Made by a program: the position numbers and the translations under genes | In this document: in pieces, positions 49,894 through 57,129 of the stretch | Layout of the letters: each line of letters starts with the position of its first letter | How positions within the stretch are numbered: position 1 is the first letter of the stretch | The notes under the pieces: generated by a model | The model's database searches: none | Told to the model about the DNA's origin: nothing | Seen by the model: only the letters and a program-made list of their open reading frames with translations | Source: an uncultured Pseudomonadota bacterium | Lineage (GTDB): Bacteria > Myxococcota_A > UBA796 > SXON01 | NCBI GenBank assembly: GCA_903885375.1 | Contig: CAISIK010000052.1 | Coordinates: 1-59,354, forward strand | Length of the DNA stretch: 59,354 nt | Direction of reading: 5' to 3'

Positions 49894-49895
49894 GC

Positions 49896-50744
49896 TTGTC
49901 GCACCAGGTCGACATCCTGCCGGTGGTGCTGAATCCCGGCGATCCGGCGGCGGGTGACGAGGCGCTCCCCACCGCGGGCGGCTTCGAGAACTACGCCCTC
50001 TACGGCTCCGGTCTGCTCACGGCCGAGACCTACCCGCGGGCCGAGCGCGCGTTTCACGACGACGTGCAGCGATGGCTCGCCGGGCGCCTCCCCTTCGCGG
50101 CCCTCCTCCCCCACCGCGATGCGCTGGGGCTCGACCTCCGGCCCCACCACGACACCCGCCCCCTCCCCCCGAGCCCCATCGCGCTCCCCGACGAGGTGCT
50201 GGCCGACGCCGTGGAGAACGAGGTGCCCGACGCCGGCGTGCTCATGGAGCGCATCCTCGGCGAAAACCATCATCGCCCCACAGCCGGCGCGATGGCCGCC
50301 CTGGCCTGGGTGGAGACCCTCGGCCCCAACCGGCGCGGCGTGGATGCCTGGGCCGATGGCGAGCGCGATCGGGCCCTCGTGCAGGCGATGCGCCGCGTGG
50401 ACCGCGCCCCGCCCTGCCTCTACCGCGATGGCGTGCCGCTCCTGCCGCTGAACCCCCGCATGTGCCCTCCTGGCGGCCCCCCCGGCATCTACGTGGCCCG
50501 CGCCTACCCGGTGGGCGATGGCTGGGCGTTCTCCTCGCGGGTGGACCTGCCCGCGCTCCCCGAGCTCGAACCGCTCCTGCGCCGGCTCCGGGTGGAGGGC
50601 TGGCGGCTCCGTGCGCGCGAACGGCGCGCCACGTGGGAGGATGTGCTGCGGCAGCGTCCGGCGGTGGTCTACCGCTCGGCGTGCGAAGGGGCCGCCCGCG
50701 CCCTCCTCAAGAATCCCGCCGTGGAGCCGATGACCGGGGCGTGA
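49896..50744 (+). CDS. Unknown protein in the WYL operon
   Basis: 282 residues from TTG 49896, 2 nt after the WYL stop; no ATG fits upstream homologous sequence. I do not recognise the family. LLPHRDALGLDLRPHHDTRP and LMERILGENHHRPTAGAMAAL are Leu/His/Arg-rich; a Cys-Pro turn MCPPGGPPGIYVARAY lies near 200. Soluble, no membrane segment. Tight coupling to the regulator and to the next gene suggests one function. The start codon is inferred from frame and spacing. Confidence 0.6.
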   Translation: MSHQVDILPVVLNPGDPAAGDEALPTAGGFENYALYGSGLLTAETYPRAERAFHDDVQRWLAGRLPFAALLPHRDALGLDLRPHHDTRPLPPSPIALPDEVLADAVENEVPDAGVLMERILGENHHRPTAGAMAALAWVETLGPNRRGVDAWADGERDRALVQAMRRVDRAPPCLYRDGVPLLPLNPRMCPPGGPPGIYVARAYPVGDGWAFSSRVDLPALPELEPLLRRLRVEGWRLRARERRATWEDVLRQRPAVVYRSACEGAARALLKNPAVEPMTGA

Positions 50745-51283
50745 TCCTGCTCCTCCTCGCCTGCGACGAAACCCCCGTGAGCGCCTGCCCGTCGTGGTCG
50801 GGACTCGGGCTCGAGACCCGGACCTGGACCTACTCCCGCTTCGGCGAAGGCGGCACCTACGACGTGCTGGCCACCCCCACGGCGCTCGACGAATTCCTCC
50901 TGACGAGCCCGGACTACGACGCCGAGCTCACCTGCGAAGCGTCGGGGCTCCTGGTGCGATCGGAGCACCGCATCACCGAGGCGCTGGAAGCCTGGTGGGA
51001 CTACGACCCGCCGGCGCTGTGGATGCCGGCCAACCTCGAGGCGGGCACCGCGTGGTCGCTCGGCTCCGGCTACGCGTACCACGACAGCACCGGCGTGGTG
51101 GAGACCCGCAGCGACGACACGCAGTTCGCCGTGGTGGGTGCCACCGAGCAGCACGTGACCGCCGGCGGGTTCGACACGCTGGAGGTGCAGGTGCTGGACG
51201 GCGCCCAGGGCGACACCCGCTACTACGCCGACGGCGTGGGGCTGGTGCTCGACGGCACCGCCCAGCTCGTGGCCGTGGACTGA
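50741..51283 (+). CDS. Small lipoprotein of unknown function
   Basis: 180 residues from GTG 50741, overlapping the previous stop as GTGA. The N-terminus VILLLLACDE is a minimal lipoprotein signal. The mature part is beta-rich and acidic (TRTWTYSRFGEGGTYDVL, TQFAVVGATEQHVTAGGFDTL, YYADGVGLVLDG), like many DUF-type outer-membrane lipoproteins. Last gene of the WYL operon; converges on mdh. Confidence 0.65.
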   Translation: MILLLLACDETPVSACPSWSGLGLETRTWTYSRFGEGGTYDVLATPTALDEFLLTSPDYDAELTCEASGLLVRSEHRITEALEAWWDYDPPALWMPANLEAGTAWSLGSGYAYHDSTGVVETRSDDTQFAVVGATEQHVTAGGFDTLEVQVLDGAQGDTRYYADGVGLVLDGTAQLVAVD

Positions 51284-51307
51284 GCCGCTTCGAACCGGAG
51301 CGGCGGA

Positions 51308-52288
51308 TCAGGCCAGCAGGTCCTTGACCGTTTCGCGCTCGGAGAGGAGCTCGGCGGTGGTGGCGGCGATGCGGGCGCGGGCGAACTCATCGAGCTCGAG
51401 CCCCTCGACCACCGACCAGTTGCCGGCGGAGGCGGTGACCGGGAAGCTGAAGATCAAGCCTTCCGGCACGCCGTAGGCGCCGTTGGAGCACACGGCCATG
51501 GAGCTGATCTCGCCGGGGGCGGTGCCGTTCCAGAGGGTGGCCATGTGGTCGATCGCGGCGGCGGCCGCGGAGGCGGCGGAGGAGGCGCCGCGGGCCTCGA
51601 TGATCGCCTTGCCGCGGGTGGCGACGGTCTTGAGGAACTCGCCCTCGAGCCAGGCCCGGTCGACCACGGAGGGCACGGAGGCGCCGCCCACCTTGGCGTT
51701 GTTGAAGTCGGGGAACATGGTGTCGGAGTGGTTGCCCCAGATGGCCATGTTGGTGACTTCGCCGGGAAGGGCGCCCGTCTTCTTCGCGAGCTGCGCCTTG
51801 GCGCGGTTCTCATCGAGGCGGGTCATGGCGTGCCAACGGTCGCGCGGGACGGCCTTGCCGGCGTGCATCGCGATGAGCGCGTTGGTGTTGCAGGGGTTGC
51901 CGACCACGAGCACGCGGACATCGCTCGCCGCGTTGGCCGCGATGGCCTTGCCCTGACCCACGAAGATGGGGCCGTTGGCGGTGATGAGGTCCGCGCGGTT
52001 CATGTCCTTCGTGCGGGGGCGGCTGCCCACGAGGAAGGCCTGGTTCGCACCCTTGAAGGCCACGTTCGCATCGTCGGTGATCTCGATGCCGTGCAGGAGC
52101 GGGAAGGCGCTGTCCTGCAGCTCCATGGCCACGCCCTCGAGCGCCTTCATGCCCGGCGTGAGCTCGAGGCACTGGAGGATGATGGGCTGGTTCTTGCCGT
52201 AACAATCGCCGGAGGCGAGACGGAAGAGCATGGCGTAGCCGATGTTGCCGGCTGCGCCGGTGACGGCGACACGAATGGGAGCGTTCAT
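51308..52288 (-). CDS. mdh: Malate dehydrogenase
   Basis: 326 residues. [22 protein letters not shown] binds [19 protein letters not shown] holds the substrate Arg pair; [26 protein letters not shown]; catalytic His in [13 protein letters not shown]. This is the cytosolic-type malate dehydrogenase (LDH-like group 2), oxidising malate to oxaloacetate in the TCA cycle. Full length. TAGGCG lies 21 nt before the ATG. Confidence 0.95.
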   Translation of the reverse strand: MNAPIRVAVTGAAGNIGYAMLFRLASGDCYGKNQPIILQCLELTPGMKALEGVAMELQDSAFPLLHGIEITDDANVAFKGANQAFLVGSRPRTKDMNRADLITANGPIFVGQGKAIAANAASDVRVLVVGNPCNTNALIAMHAGKAVPRDRWHAMTRLDENRAKAQLAKKTGALPGEVTNMAIWGNHSDTMFPDFNNAKVGGASVPSVVDRAWLEGEFLKTVATRGKAIIEARGASSAASAAAAAIDHMATLWNGTAPGEISSMAVCSNGAYGVPEGLIFSFPVTASAGNWSVVEGLELDEFARARIAATTAELLSERETVKDLLA

Positions 52289-52359
52289 GGGGTTCTCGGG
52301 AGCGCGGCGCGCCTAACCCGAATTGCAGCGCCCGGCGCGCCCGATCGTCGCCTCGCGGA

Positions 52360-52365
52360 TAACGG
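52360..52365 (+). promoter_or_regulatory. TA box (TAACGG) before the membrane protein gene
   Basis: TAACGG in GCGGATAACGG ends 8 nt before the ATG at 52374. Not an exact TAnnnT but at the standard position. Confidence 0.33.
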
Positions 52366-52373
52366 GCGCCCGG

Positions 52374-54023
52374 ATGGATTTCCAAGCGCTCGGGGACCTC
52401 GGCATCGTCGCGCTGGCCGTGGCCGCGCTCGGCCTGCCGATCCAGCTCGCGCTGGGCCTGGCCCTCGCTGGCGGCCGCAGGGTGCCCGTGTCCGTGGCCC
52501 TCCTGATGCCCCTGCTCGTCCTCAGCCTCGGGCTGGCGAGCATCATCCAGACCTACCAGACGCTCCAAGCCGGGCTGGTCGATCCTGCGGATCCCGCCTG
52601 GGCCCCCTGGTACCTGCTCTACGACCGCGCGGCGGCCGTGGCGGCGGCGCCCATCTGCGGGATGTTGACGTTCGCGCTCTGCGTGCCAGCCATGGTCGGC
52701 GCGTGCACGGCCGGCCTCCGGGCGGAAAAACGCGGCGTGGTCGGGCCGATCCTCGCCGCCACCGGCGGCCTCATCGGCGGCGTGGGGGTGGTGGTGGCCG
52801 GGTCGATGATGGGCCGCGCCTCGCTGGCGATGCCGGGCCTGCTGCTCGCGCTCCTCGCGCTCCTCGCTGGGGGCTCGCTCGCCGCGGTGCGGCCCCGCTA
52901 CCTGTGCGTGGCCGGCATCGGGGTGGGCGGTTTCCTGACCGCCGCGATGGGGCTCTCCGTGGCGGCGCTCGGCGCGCTGGAGCTGGAGCTCACCGACACG
53001 CTGAGCGACCTCTCCACAGCCTGGGTGCTCGTGGAGGGCGTGGTGGCCCACGAACGGCTCGTTCGCAACGTGGCCGTGGCGCTCCTCGTGGGGCCGCTCG
53101 TCGCCCTCGCGCTCCAGCTCCCGGGGCTCGGGATGATCCGCTCCCGCGACGCCGGCGCTCGGCAGGGCATGGACATCACGCTCAGCGGCGCGGTGATCGG
53201 CGGGGGGCTCCTCGCGCTCGGCTGGTGCCTCGTGAAGCGCAGCATGCTCGGCCGCCTCGGGGGCGCCCACGCCGCCTGGGTGCTCGCCGCCAGCCCCGGC
53301 TACGACGTGCCGCGGATCGATGCCCTCCCCGCCCGGGTGCTGGTCATCGCCGAGCCGCGCGCCACCTGGGTGGAGCTGGCCGACGGCGGCGGCGCCCGCC
53401 GCCGGTTCGACGATCGGGCGCTCAACGAGCTCGGGCGGGACCTCGGCAAGGGCGATGGGGTGGTGCTGCCCCGGGAGGCCCATCTTGAAGACCTCTACGC
53501 GCTGCTGATGGACTCCCCCGCCGGAAACATCACGCTCGTGGGCTGCACGCCGGTGCCGCCTGCCACCGGCGAGCTGCTCCGCTCCGAGCCGCTCCTGACC
53601 GTGGGTCGGTGCGGCGGCTTCCCCCTGCGCCTGCGCGTGGTCGGCGGCCTTCCCGACCCGCGTGAGCTCATCCTCGTGCCCGGCGGGTTCATCCAGGATG
53701 GGCTCGACGTCATCGACCTCGCCGACCTCAAGGACGTGGAGGGGCGCGACGTGATCCTCCGCGCCCAGGTGGACAGCACCCTCCCCGACCTCCTCGCCCT
53801 GCTCGAGCGCCTCCACTTGGCGGCGGCCGTGTACCTCGGCTGGGGCGTGACCCTCGAAGGTGATGCGCTGGCCATCGGCGTGGAGCCCGGGCTTCGCGTG
53901 GTGGAGCGCGTGCCGACCGCGCCGCCCCCGCCCGACGCGGCGGCTGCCCCCGCCCCCGCGTCTCCGCCCGCGCCACCCGCCGACGACCCGATGTCGGTCC
54001 TCGCGGCCCCCGCCGCGAACTGA
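52374..54023 (+). CDS. Polytopic membrane protein with cytoplasmic C-terminal domain, unknown function
   Basis: 549 residues from ATG 52374. About seven membrane segments in residues 1-320, several Ala/Leu/Gly-rich (LAVAALGLPIQLALGLALAG, GPILAATGGLIGGVGVVVAG). The C-terminal 220 residues are soluble with two related beta-rich stretches (AGNITLVGCTPVP; GRDVILRAQVDSTLPDLLALLERLHL) that recall ExbD/TolR-like biopolymer-transport folds, then a Pro/Ala tail. Resemblance to MotA/TolQ is too weak to claim. Divergent from mdh. Confidence 0.65.
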   Translation: MDFQALGDLGIVALAVAALGLPIQLALGLALAGGRRVPVSVALLMPLLVLSLGLASIIQTYQTLQAGLVDPADPAWAPWYLLYDRAAAVAAAPICGMLTFALCVPAMVGACTAGLRAEKRGVVGPILAATGGLIGGVGVVVAGSMMGRASLAMPGLLLALLALLAGGSLAAVRPRYLCVAGIGVGGFLTAAMGLSVAALGALELELTDTLSDLSTAWVLVEGVVAHERLVRNVAVALLVGPLVALALQLPGLGMIRSRDAGARQGMDITLSGAVIGGGLLALGWCLVKRSMLGRLGGAHAAWVLAASPGYDVPRIDALPARVLVIAEPRATWVELADGGGARRRFDDRALNELGRDLGKGDGVVLPREAHLEDLYALLMDSPAGNITLVGCTPVPPATGELLRSEPLLTVGRCGGFPLRLRVVGGLPDPRELILVPGGFIQDGLDVIDLADLKDVEGRDVILRAQVDSTLPDLLALLERLHLAAAVYLGWGVTLEGDALAIGVEPGLRVVERVPTAPPPPDAAAAPAPASPPAPPADDPMSVLAAPAAN

Positions 54024-54047
54024 CCGCCCCGGGCCGCCACCGCCGCT

Positions 54048-54956
54048 TCAGAGGAAGCGGCTGGCCGAGAGGCTCCGCGGAACCGTCGACCCGGCACACC
54101 CGAGGATGCCGTTGGCCACGGCCTCCACGGCGGCGGGCCCCCACACGCTCGGGGCGATGCCGAAGCCGGTGAGCGCGATGTGCCGCACCCGCCCCGGCAA
54201 CGGCCCCACGATCGGCAGCCCATCGCAGCTCTCGCCGGCGGTGTGGCAGGTCGCCGGGGCCGCGCTCGGCGGCGCGCCGAAATCCTGCTCGGAGAGGCGC
54301 GCGAGCATGGCGAGCACCGCCGCCGAGGGGGGCGTGCCGGGACCATCCCCGATGCCGAGGTGCGGCTCCGCCCAGCGGGCTCCCCACATCCAGCCTCCCT
54401 CGGCGAAGACGGAGAACTGGCGCGACACACGGGGCCGCGCCGGCAGCGCGAGCGGAACCCCGTGCCAGCGCACCGCGCTGATCTTGTCCGCGAACCAGGG
54501 GTCGCGGGGCACGCCCGGCGTGGCCCAGACGTGCAGCTCGGCGGCGCCGGTGGCGCTGGCGCCGGGCGCCTCGGCCGGCAGCTGCGGCATCCGGCCGCCT
54601 TCGAGCAGGCGGTAGCCGGCGTCGGTGGGCTCCGCGCGGAGGCCGATGGCGCGGGCGGCGGCGATCGCGAGGGGCGCCGCGTGGGCGTCCGGGCCGGCGC
54701 AGGGGACCTCCACCCCCACCGGGTCGAGGCCGGCGAGCGCCTCGCGCGCCGGCCGCGCCCAGGCGATCAGCTCGGCGGCCGCAGGCTCACCGAGCGCGGC
54801 GACGAACCGATGCGGATGCTCCGGGTGGCAGGGGAGGACCAGCCCGAGGAAGGGCTCCGCAGGCAGGCCGGTGGGCACGCTGCCGACCTCCACGCCGGCC
54901 GCCCGTAGCCGATCCGCGAGCAGCTGCCCGAGCCAGCCGGCGCCGTGAACGAGCAC
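54048..54956 (-). CDS. FAD-dependent oxidoreductase-like (DAO-like) protein
   Basis: About 302 residues from GTG 54956. VLVHGAGWLGQLLADRLRAAGVEVG is a dinucleotide-binding beta-alpha-beta unit. The end has the DAO-type block: TCHTAGESCDGLPIVGPLPG, then LTGFGIAPSVWGPAAVEAVANGIL. Substrate unknown. An alternative GTG at 55034 overlaps the stop of the upstream peptidase (GTGA) and would give coupled translation with 26 more residues. It converges on the membrane gene. Confidence 0.65.
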   Translation of the reverse strand: MLVHGAGWLGQLLADRLRAAGVEVGSVPTGLPAEPFLGLVLPCHPEHPHRFVAALGEPAAAELIAWARPAREALAGLDPVGVEVPCAGPDAHAAPLAIAAARAIGLRAEPTDAGYRLLEGGRMPQLPAEAPGASATGAAELHVWATPGVPRDPWFADKISAVRWHGVPLALPARPRVSRQFSVFAEGGWMWGARWAEPHLGIGDGPGTPPSAAVLAMLARLSEQDFGAPPSAAPATCHTAGESCDGLPIVGPLPGRVRHIALTGFGIAPSVWGPAAVEAVANGILGCAGSTVPRSLSASRFL

Positions 54957-55030
54957 ATCCGGCGGCGCCGCGATGGCCGGCGAGCCGGCCCACCCGATGC
55001 CGGGCGAACGGCCATCGCCCCACCGACCCC

Positions 55031-56500
55031 TCACCGACGCCGGGAGAACGCCGCCGCGAGCGCCAGCGCGACCACCCCGATGCCGCCCGCCCCGCCGGAG
55101 TTGCAGCCACAATCGGGCTCCTCCTCGGTGCCGCCCTTTCCGTTGCCCTTGCAGCAGTCCACCGGCCCGGTGTCGCCGGCCGTGTCCTCGCCTGCGGTGT
55201 CCTCGCTGGCGGTGTCGCCGGTGTCGCCACCCTCGAGGGGGGGGCCGAGCGAGAGGGTGAAGCTGTACTCCGGCGGGGTCTTGGTGTAGCCGCGGGCGGA
55301 GTCGTAGGCGTCGTGCGACACGCCGGTGTTTTCCGACAGGATGGTGACGAGCACCCAGGCTTCGTGCCACTTCGTGCCGAAGTCGCCGAGGGTGACGGTG
55401 GTGGTGTCGCGGGTGTTCTGGGTGGCGGAATCCCACGTGGAGCCGTCGGTGCCCACGATGGAGACCATCCACCGCACGTTCTCGCCGGCTTCGGTGGTGC
55501 CTCCCGTGAAGGCCAGCTCCAGGCTCGACGGGGTGCCCTCCGGCATCGGCAGGCGGAAGTAGTTCACGCCGAGGTAGTCGGTGCGGTACTCCTCGGGGGC
55601 CACGGTGACGGGGAGCACGCTGGAATCGCTGCCGAGATCGGTGCGGTACACGGGCCACCAGTCGGCGCCCTCCTCGTAGCCCGCATAGCCGAGGGCGTTG
55701 CGGGTGTGGAAGTCCACAAGCACGGCCTCGAAGGCATCGTTGCCACCGAAGTGATCGGCGAAGACCGCGGGGGCGTCGGCCGACTCGCAGGCCTCCCAGA
55801 GGGTCTGGAGGGTGGCCTCGCCGCCGTGGAGCTCGGAGAGGTACATCGGCCAGATGCCCTCGCCGTACTCGTGCCAGCCGTTCTCGGCCGTCATCGAGAT
55901 CTCGACGTAGTCGGGCCAGGAGTCATCGCCGAGGTAGTAGAGGTAGTCGTTGTTGGCGTCGTAAACGCGCTCCTCCATCCACACGGCGCTGGCCTCCATC
56001 CACCAGCTGGCCTCCCAGTAGTCGTAGGCGAACTGGATGGCGTGGAAGAACTCGTGGGCGGCCGTGACTTCGAGGGCGGCGCGCTCGGTGGTGCCGGTCC
56101 ACGACATGTCGCTGTTCACGGCGATGTAGGGGGTCTGGCCGTCGCGCTCCATGTCGGTGTAGCCGTAAAGGCCGCGGCCGAGCTTCTCGATGTACACGGT
56201 GAACAGGCCGGTGTCGGTGCCGTAGGGCTGCCGGTACCCGAGCGAGCCGATCTCGCGGTCCCAAACGGCCTCGAAGATCTCGCCGACCTCGGCGAGCTCC
56301 TCGTCGGTGGGGTCGTAGTCGTAACCCTCGATGTGGAAGTGCTCGGTGTCGAGGCCGGTGCCCACTGCGCGCAGCGGCGGCTCGATGGCCGGGCCGGCGC
56401 CGGCGAGCCGGGCGGAGCGGAGCGTTGCCGTGGCGCAGGGGGCGCCCCCCTCAAGCGGGGCGAGAGCGAAGGCGGGGGCGAGCAGGGCGGCGAACAGCAT
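55031..56500 (-). CDS. Secreted HExxH metallopeptidase with MYXO-CTERM-type tail
   Basis: 489 residues. Signal MLFAALLAPAFALA. Zinc motif HEFFHAIQFAYDYWEASWWM: HEFFH with conserved Glu later (WMEASAVWMEERVYD), as in the MXAN_6640-type putative metallopeptidases. A C-terminal beta domain follows (GTTEAGENVRWMVSIVG), then DTGDTASEDTAGEDT linker and the tail CGC, hydrophobic stretch and Arg. TATGGT ends 6 nt before the ATG with no Shine-Dalgarno. Confidence 0.85.
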   Translation of the reverse strand: MLFAALLAPAFALAPLEGGAPCATATLRSARLAGAGPAIEPPLRAVGTGLDTEHFHIEGYDYDPTDEELAEVGEIFEAVWDREIGSLGYRQPYGTDTGLFTVYIEKLGRGLYGYTDMERDGQTPYIAVNSDMSWTGTTERAALEVTAAHEFFHAIQFAYDYWEASWWMEASAVWMEERVYDANNDYLYYLGDDSWPDYVEISMTAENGWHEYGEGIWPMYLSELHGGEATLQTLWEACESADAPAVFADHFGGNDAFEAVLVDFHTRNALGYAGYEEGADWWPVYRTDLGSDSSVLPVTVAPEEYRTDYLGVNYFRLPMPEGTPSSLELAFTGGTTEAGENVRWMVSIVGTDGSTWDSATQNTRDTTTVTLGDFGTKWHEAWVLVTILSENTGVSHDAYDSARGYTKTPPEYSFTLSLGPPLEGGDTGDTASEDTAGEDTAGDTGPVDCCKGNGKGGTEEEPDCGCNSGGAGGIGVVALALAAAFSRRR

Positions 56501-56506
56501 GGGCCG

Positions 56507-56512
56507 ACCATA
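56507..56512 (-). promoter_or_regulatory. Putative -10 box (TATGGT) of the MYXO-CTERM peptidase gene
   Basis: Minus-strand GGTTATGGT, TATGGT ending 6 nt before the ATG at 56500. Same GGYTANRGT shape as three other boxes. Confidence 0.48.
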
Positions 56513-56551
56513 ACCGCGACCTCCGGCCGCCCGCGCGGGAACCGCCGTGCC

Positions 56552-57094
56552 CTACCGCACCAATCGTGACTTCAGCTCGGCGACCCGCGCATCGAGGGCG
56601 AGGGCGGCCACCTCGACCACGGCGGGCGCACAGCGGTGCACCATTCCCTCGATGAGGAGCTGCGTGTGGAGCTGCACCCAGGGGTTGGTGCTACGAACGC
56701 CGTCGGCCACGAGCGGCAGGCGCCCCCAGGGGAGCAGCGCCACGAGGTCGTAGCGGTCGGCGCGCATCGTGGCGTCGAGGTAGGCGGTCGTGACGGTGTC
56801 GGCGGGCTCGGCGAAGCGGTAGAACAGCCAGAAGGCCGCGAAGTCGTAGCTCGACCGGTCGGCCACGAACCCGGTGGCGGCGCGCTCCTCGGCCTCGCGG
56901 CGCTCCTCCCACAGCCGGAGGACCAGGGCGCGGATGCCGTCGTGACCGAGCTGGTGCAGGTCGGGCCCCCCGCTCTGCAGGTACTCGCGCATCCCTTCCG
57001 GCAGGTAGGGCAGCCCGAGCTCCGCCGCAAGGGCGCGCGCAAGGGTGCTCTTCCCCACGCCGGCCGAGCCACTGATCGCGATACGCTGCCCCAT
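56552..57094 (-). CDS. P-loop nucleotide kinase (NadR/AAA_28-like)
   Basis: 180 residues. Walker A AISGSAGVGKSTLARALA at residues 6-23. FVADRSSYDFAAFWLFYR and TAYLDATMRADRYDLVALLPW fit the NadR-kinase/AAA_28 group, which phosphorylates small molecules or nucleosides. No NMN-transferase domain is fused. Soluble. TAACCG ends 6 nt upstream of the ATG. Divergent from the FHA gene. Confidence 0.78.
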   Translation of the reverse strand: MGQRIAISGSAGVGKSTLARALAAELGLPYLPEGMREYLQSGGPDLHQLGHDGIRALVLRLWEERREAEERAATGFVADRSSYDFAAFWLFYRFAEPADTVTTAYLDATMRADRYDLVALLPWGRLPLVADGVRSTNPWVQLHTQLLIEGMVHRCAPAVVEVAALALDARVAELKSRLVR

Positions 57095-57100
57095 CGTGCC

Positions 57101-57106
57101 CGGTTA
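57101..57106 (-). promoter_or_regulatory. TA box (TAACCG) before the kinase gene
   Basis: Minus-strand GGGATAACCG ends 6 nt before the ATG at 57094. On the plus strand the same bases give GGTTATCCC, which could serve the FHA gene 24 nt on. Confidence 0.33.
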
Positions 57107-57129
57107 TCCCGACCGGCCCCGGAGCCTCG

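Noticed and set aside
48581..51283. A complete defence island around the WYL regulator
   Set aside because: No nuclease, helicase, protease effector or mobile gene is near; neighbours are an M28 peptidase and mdh. Only a tentative stress-module reading remains.
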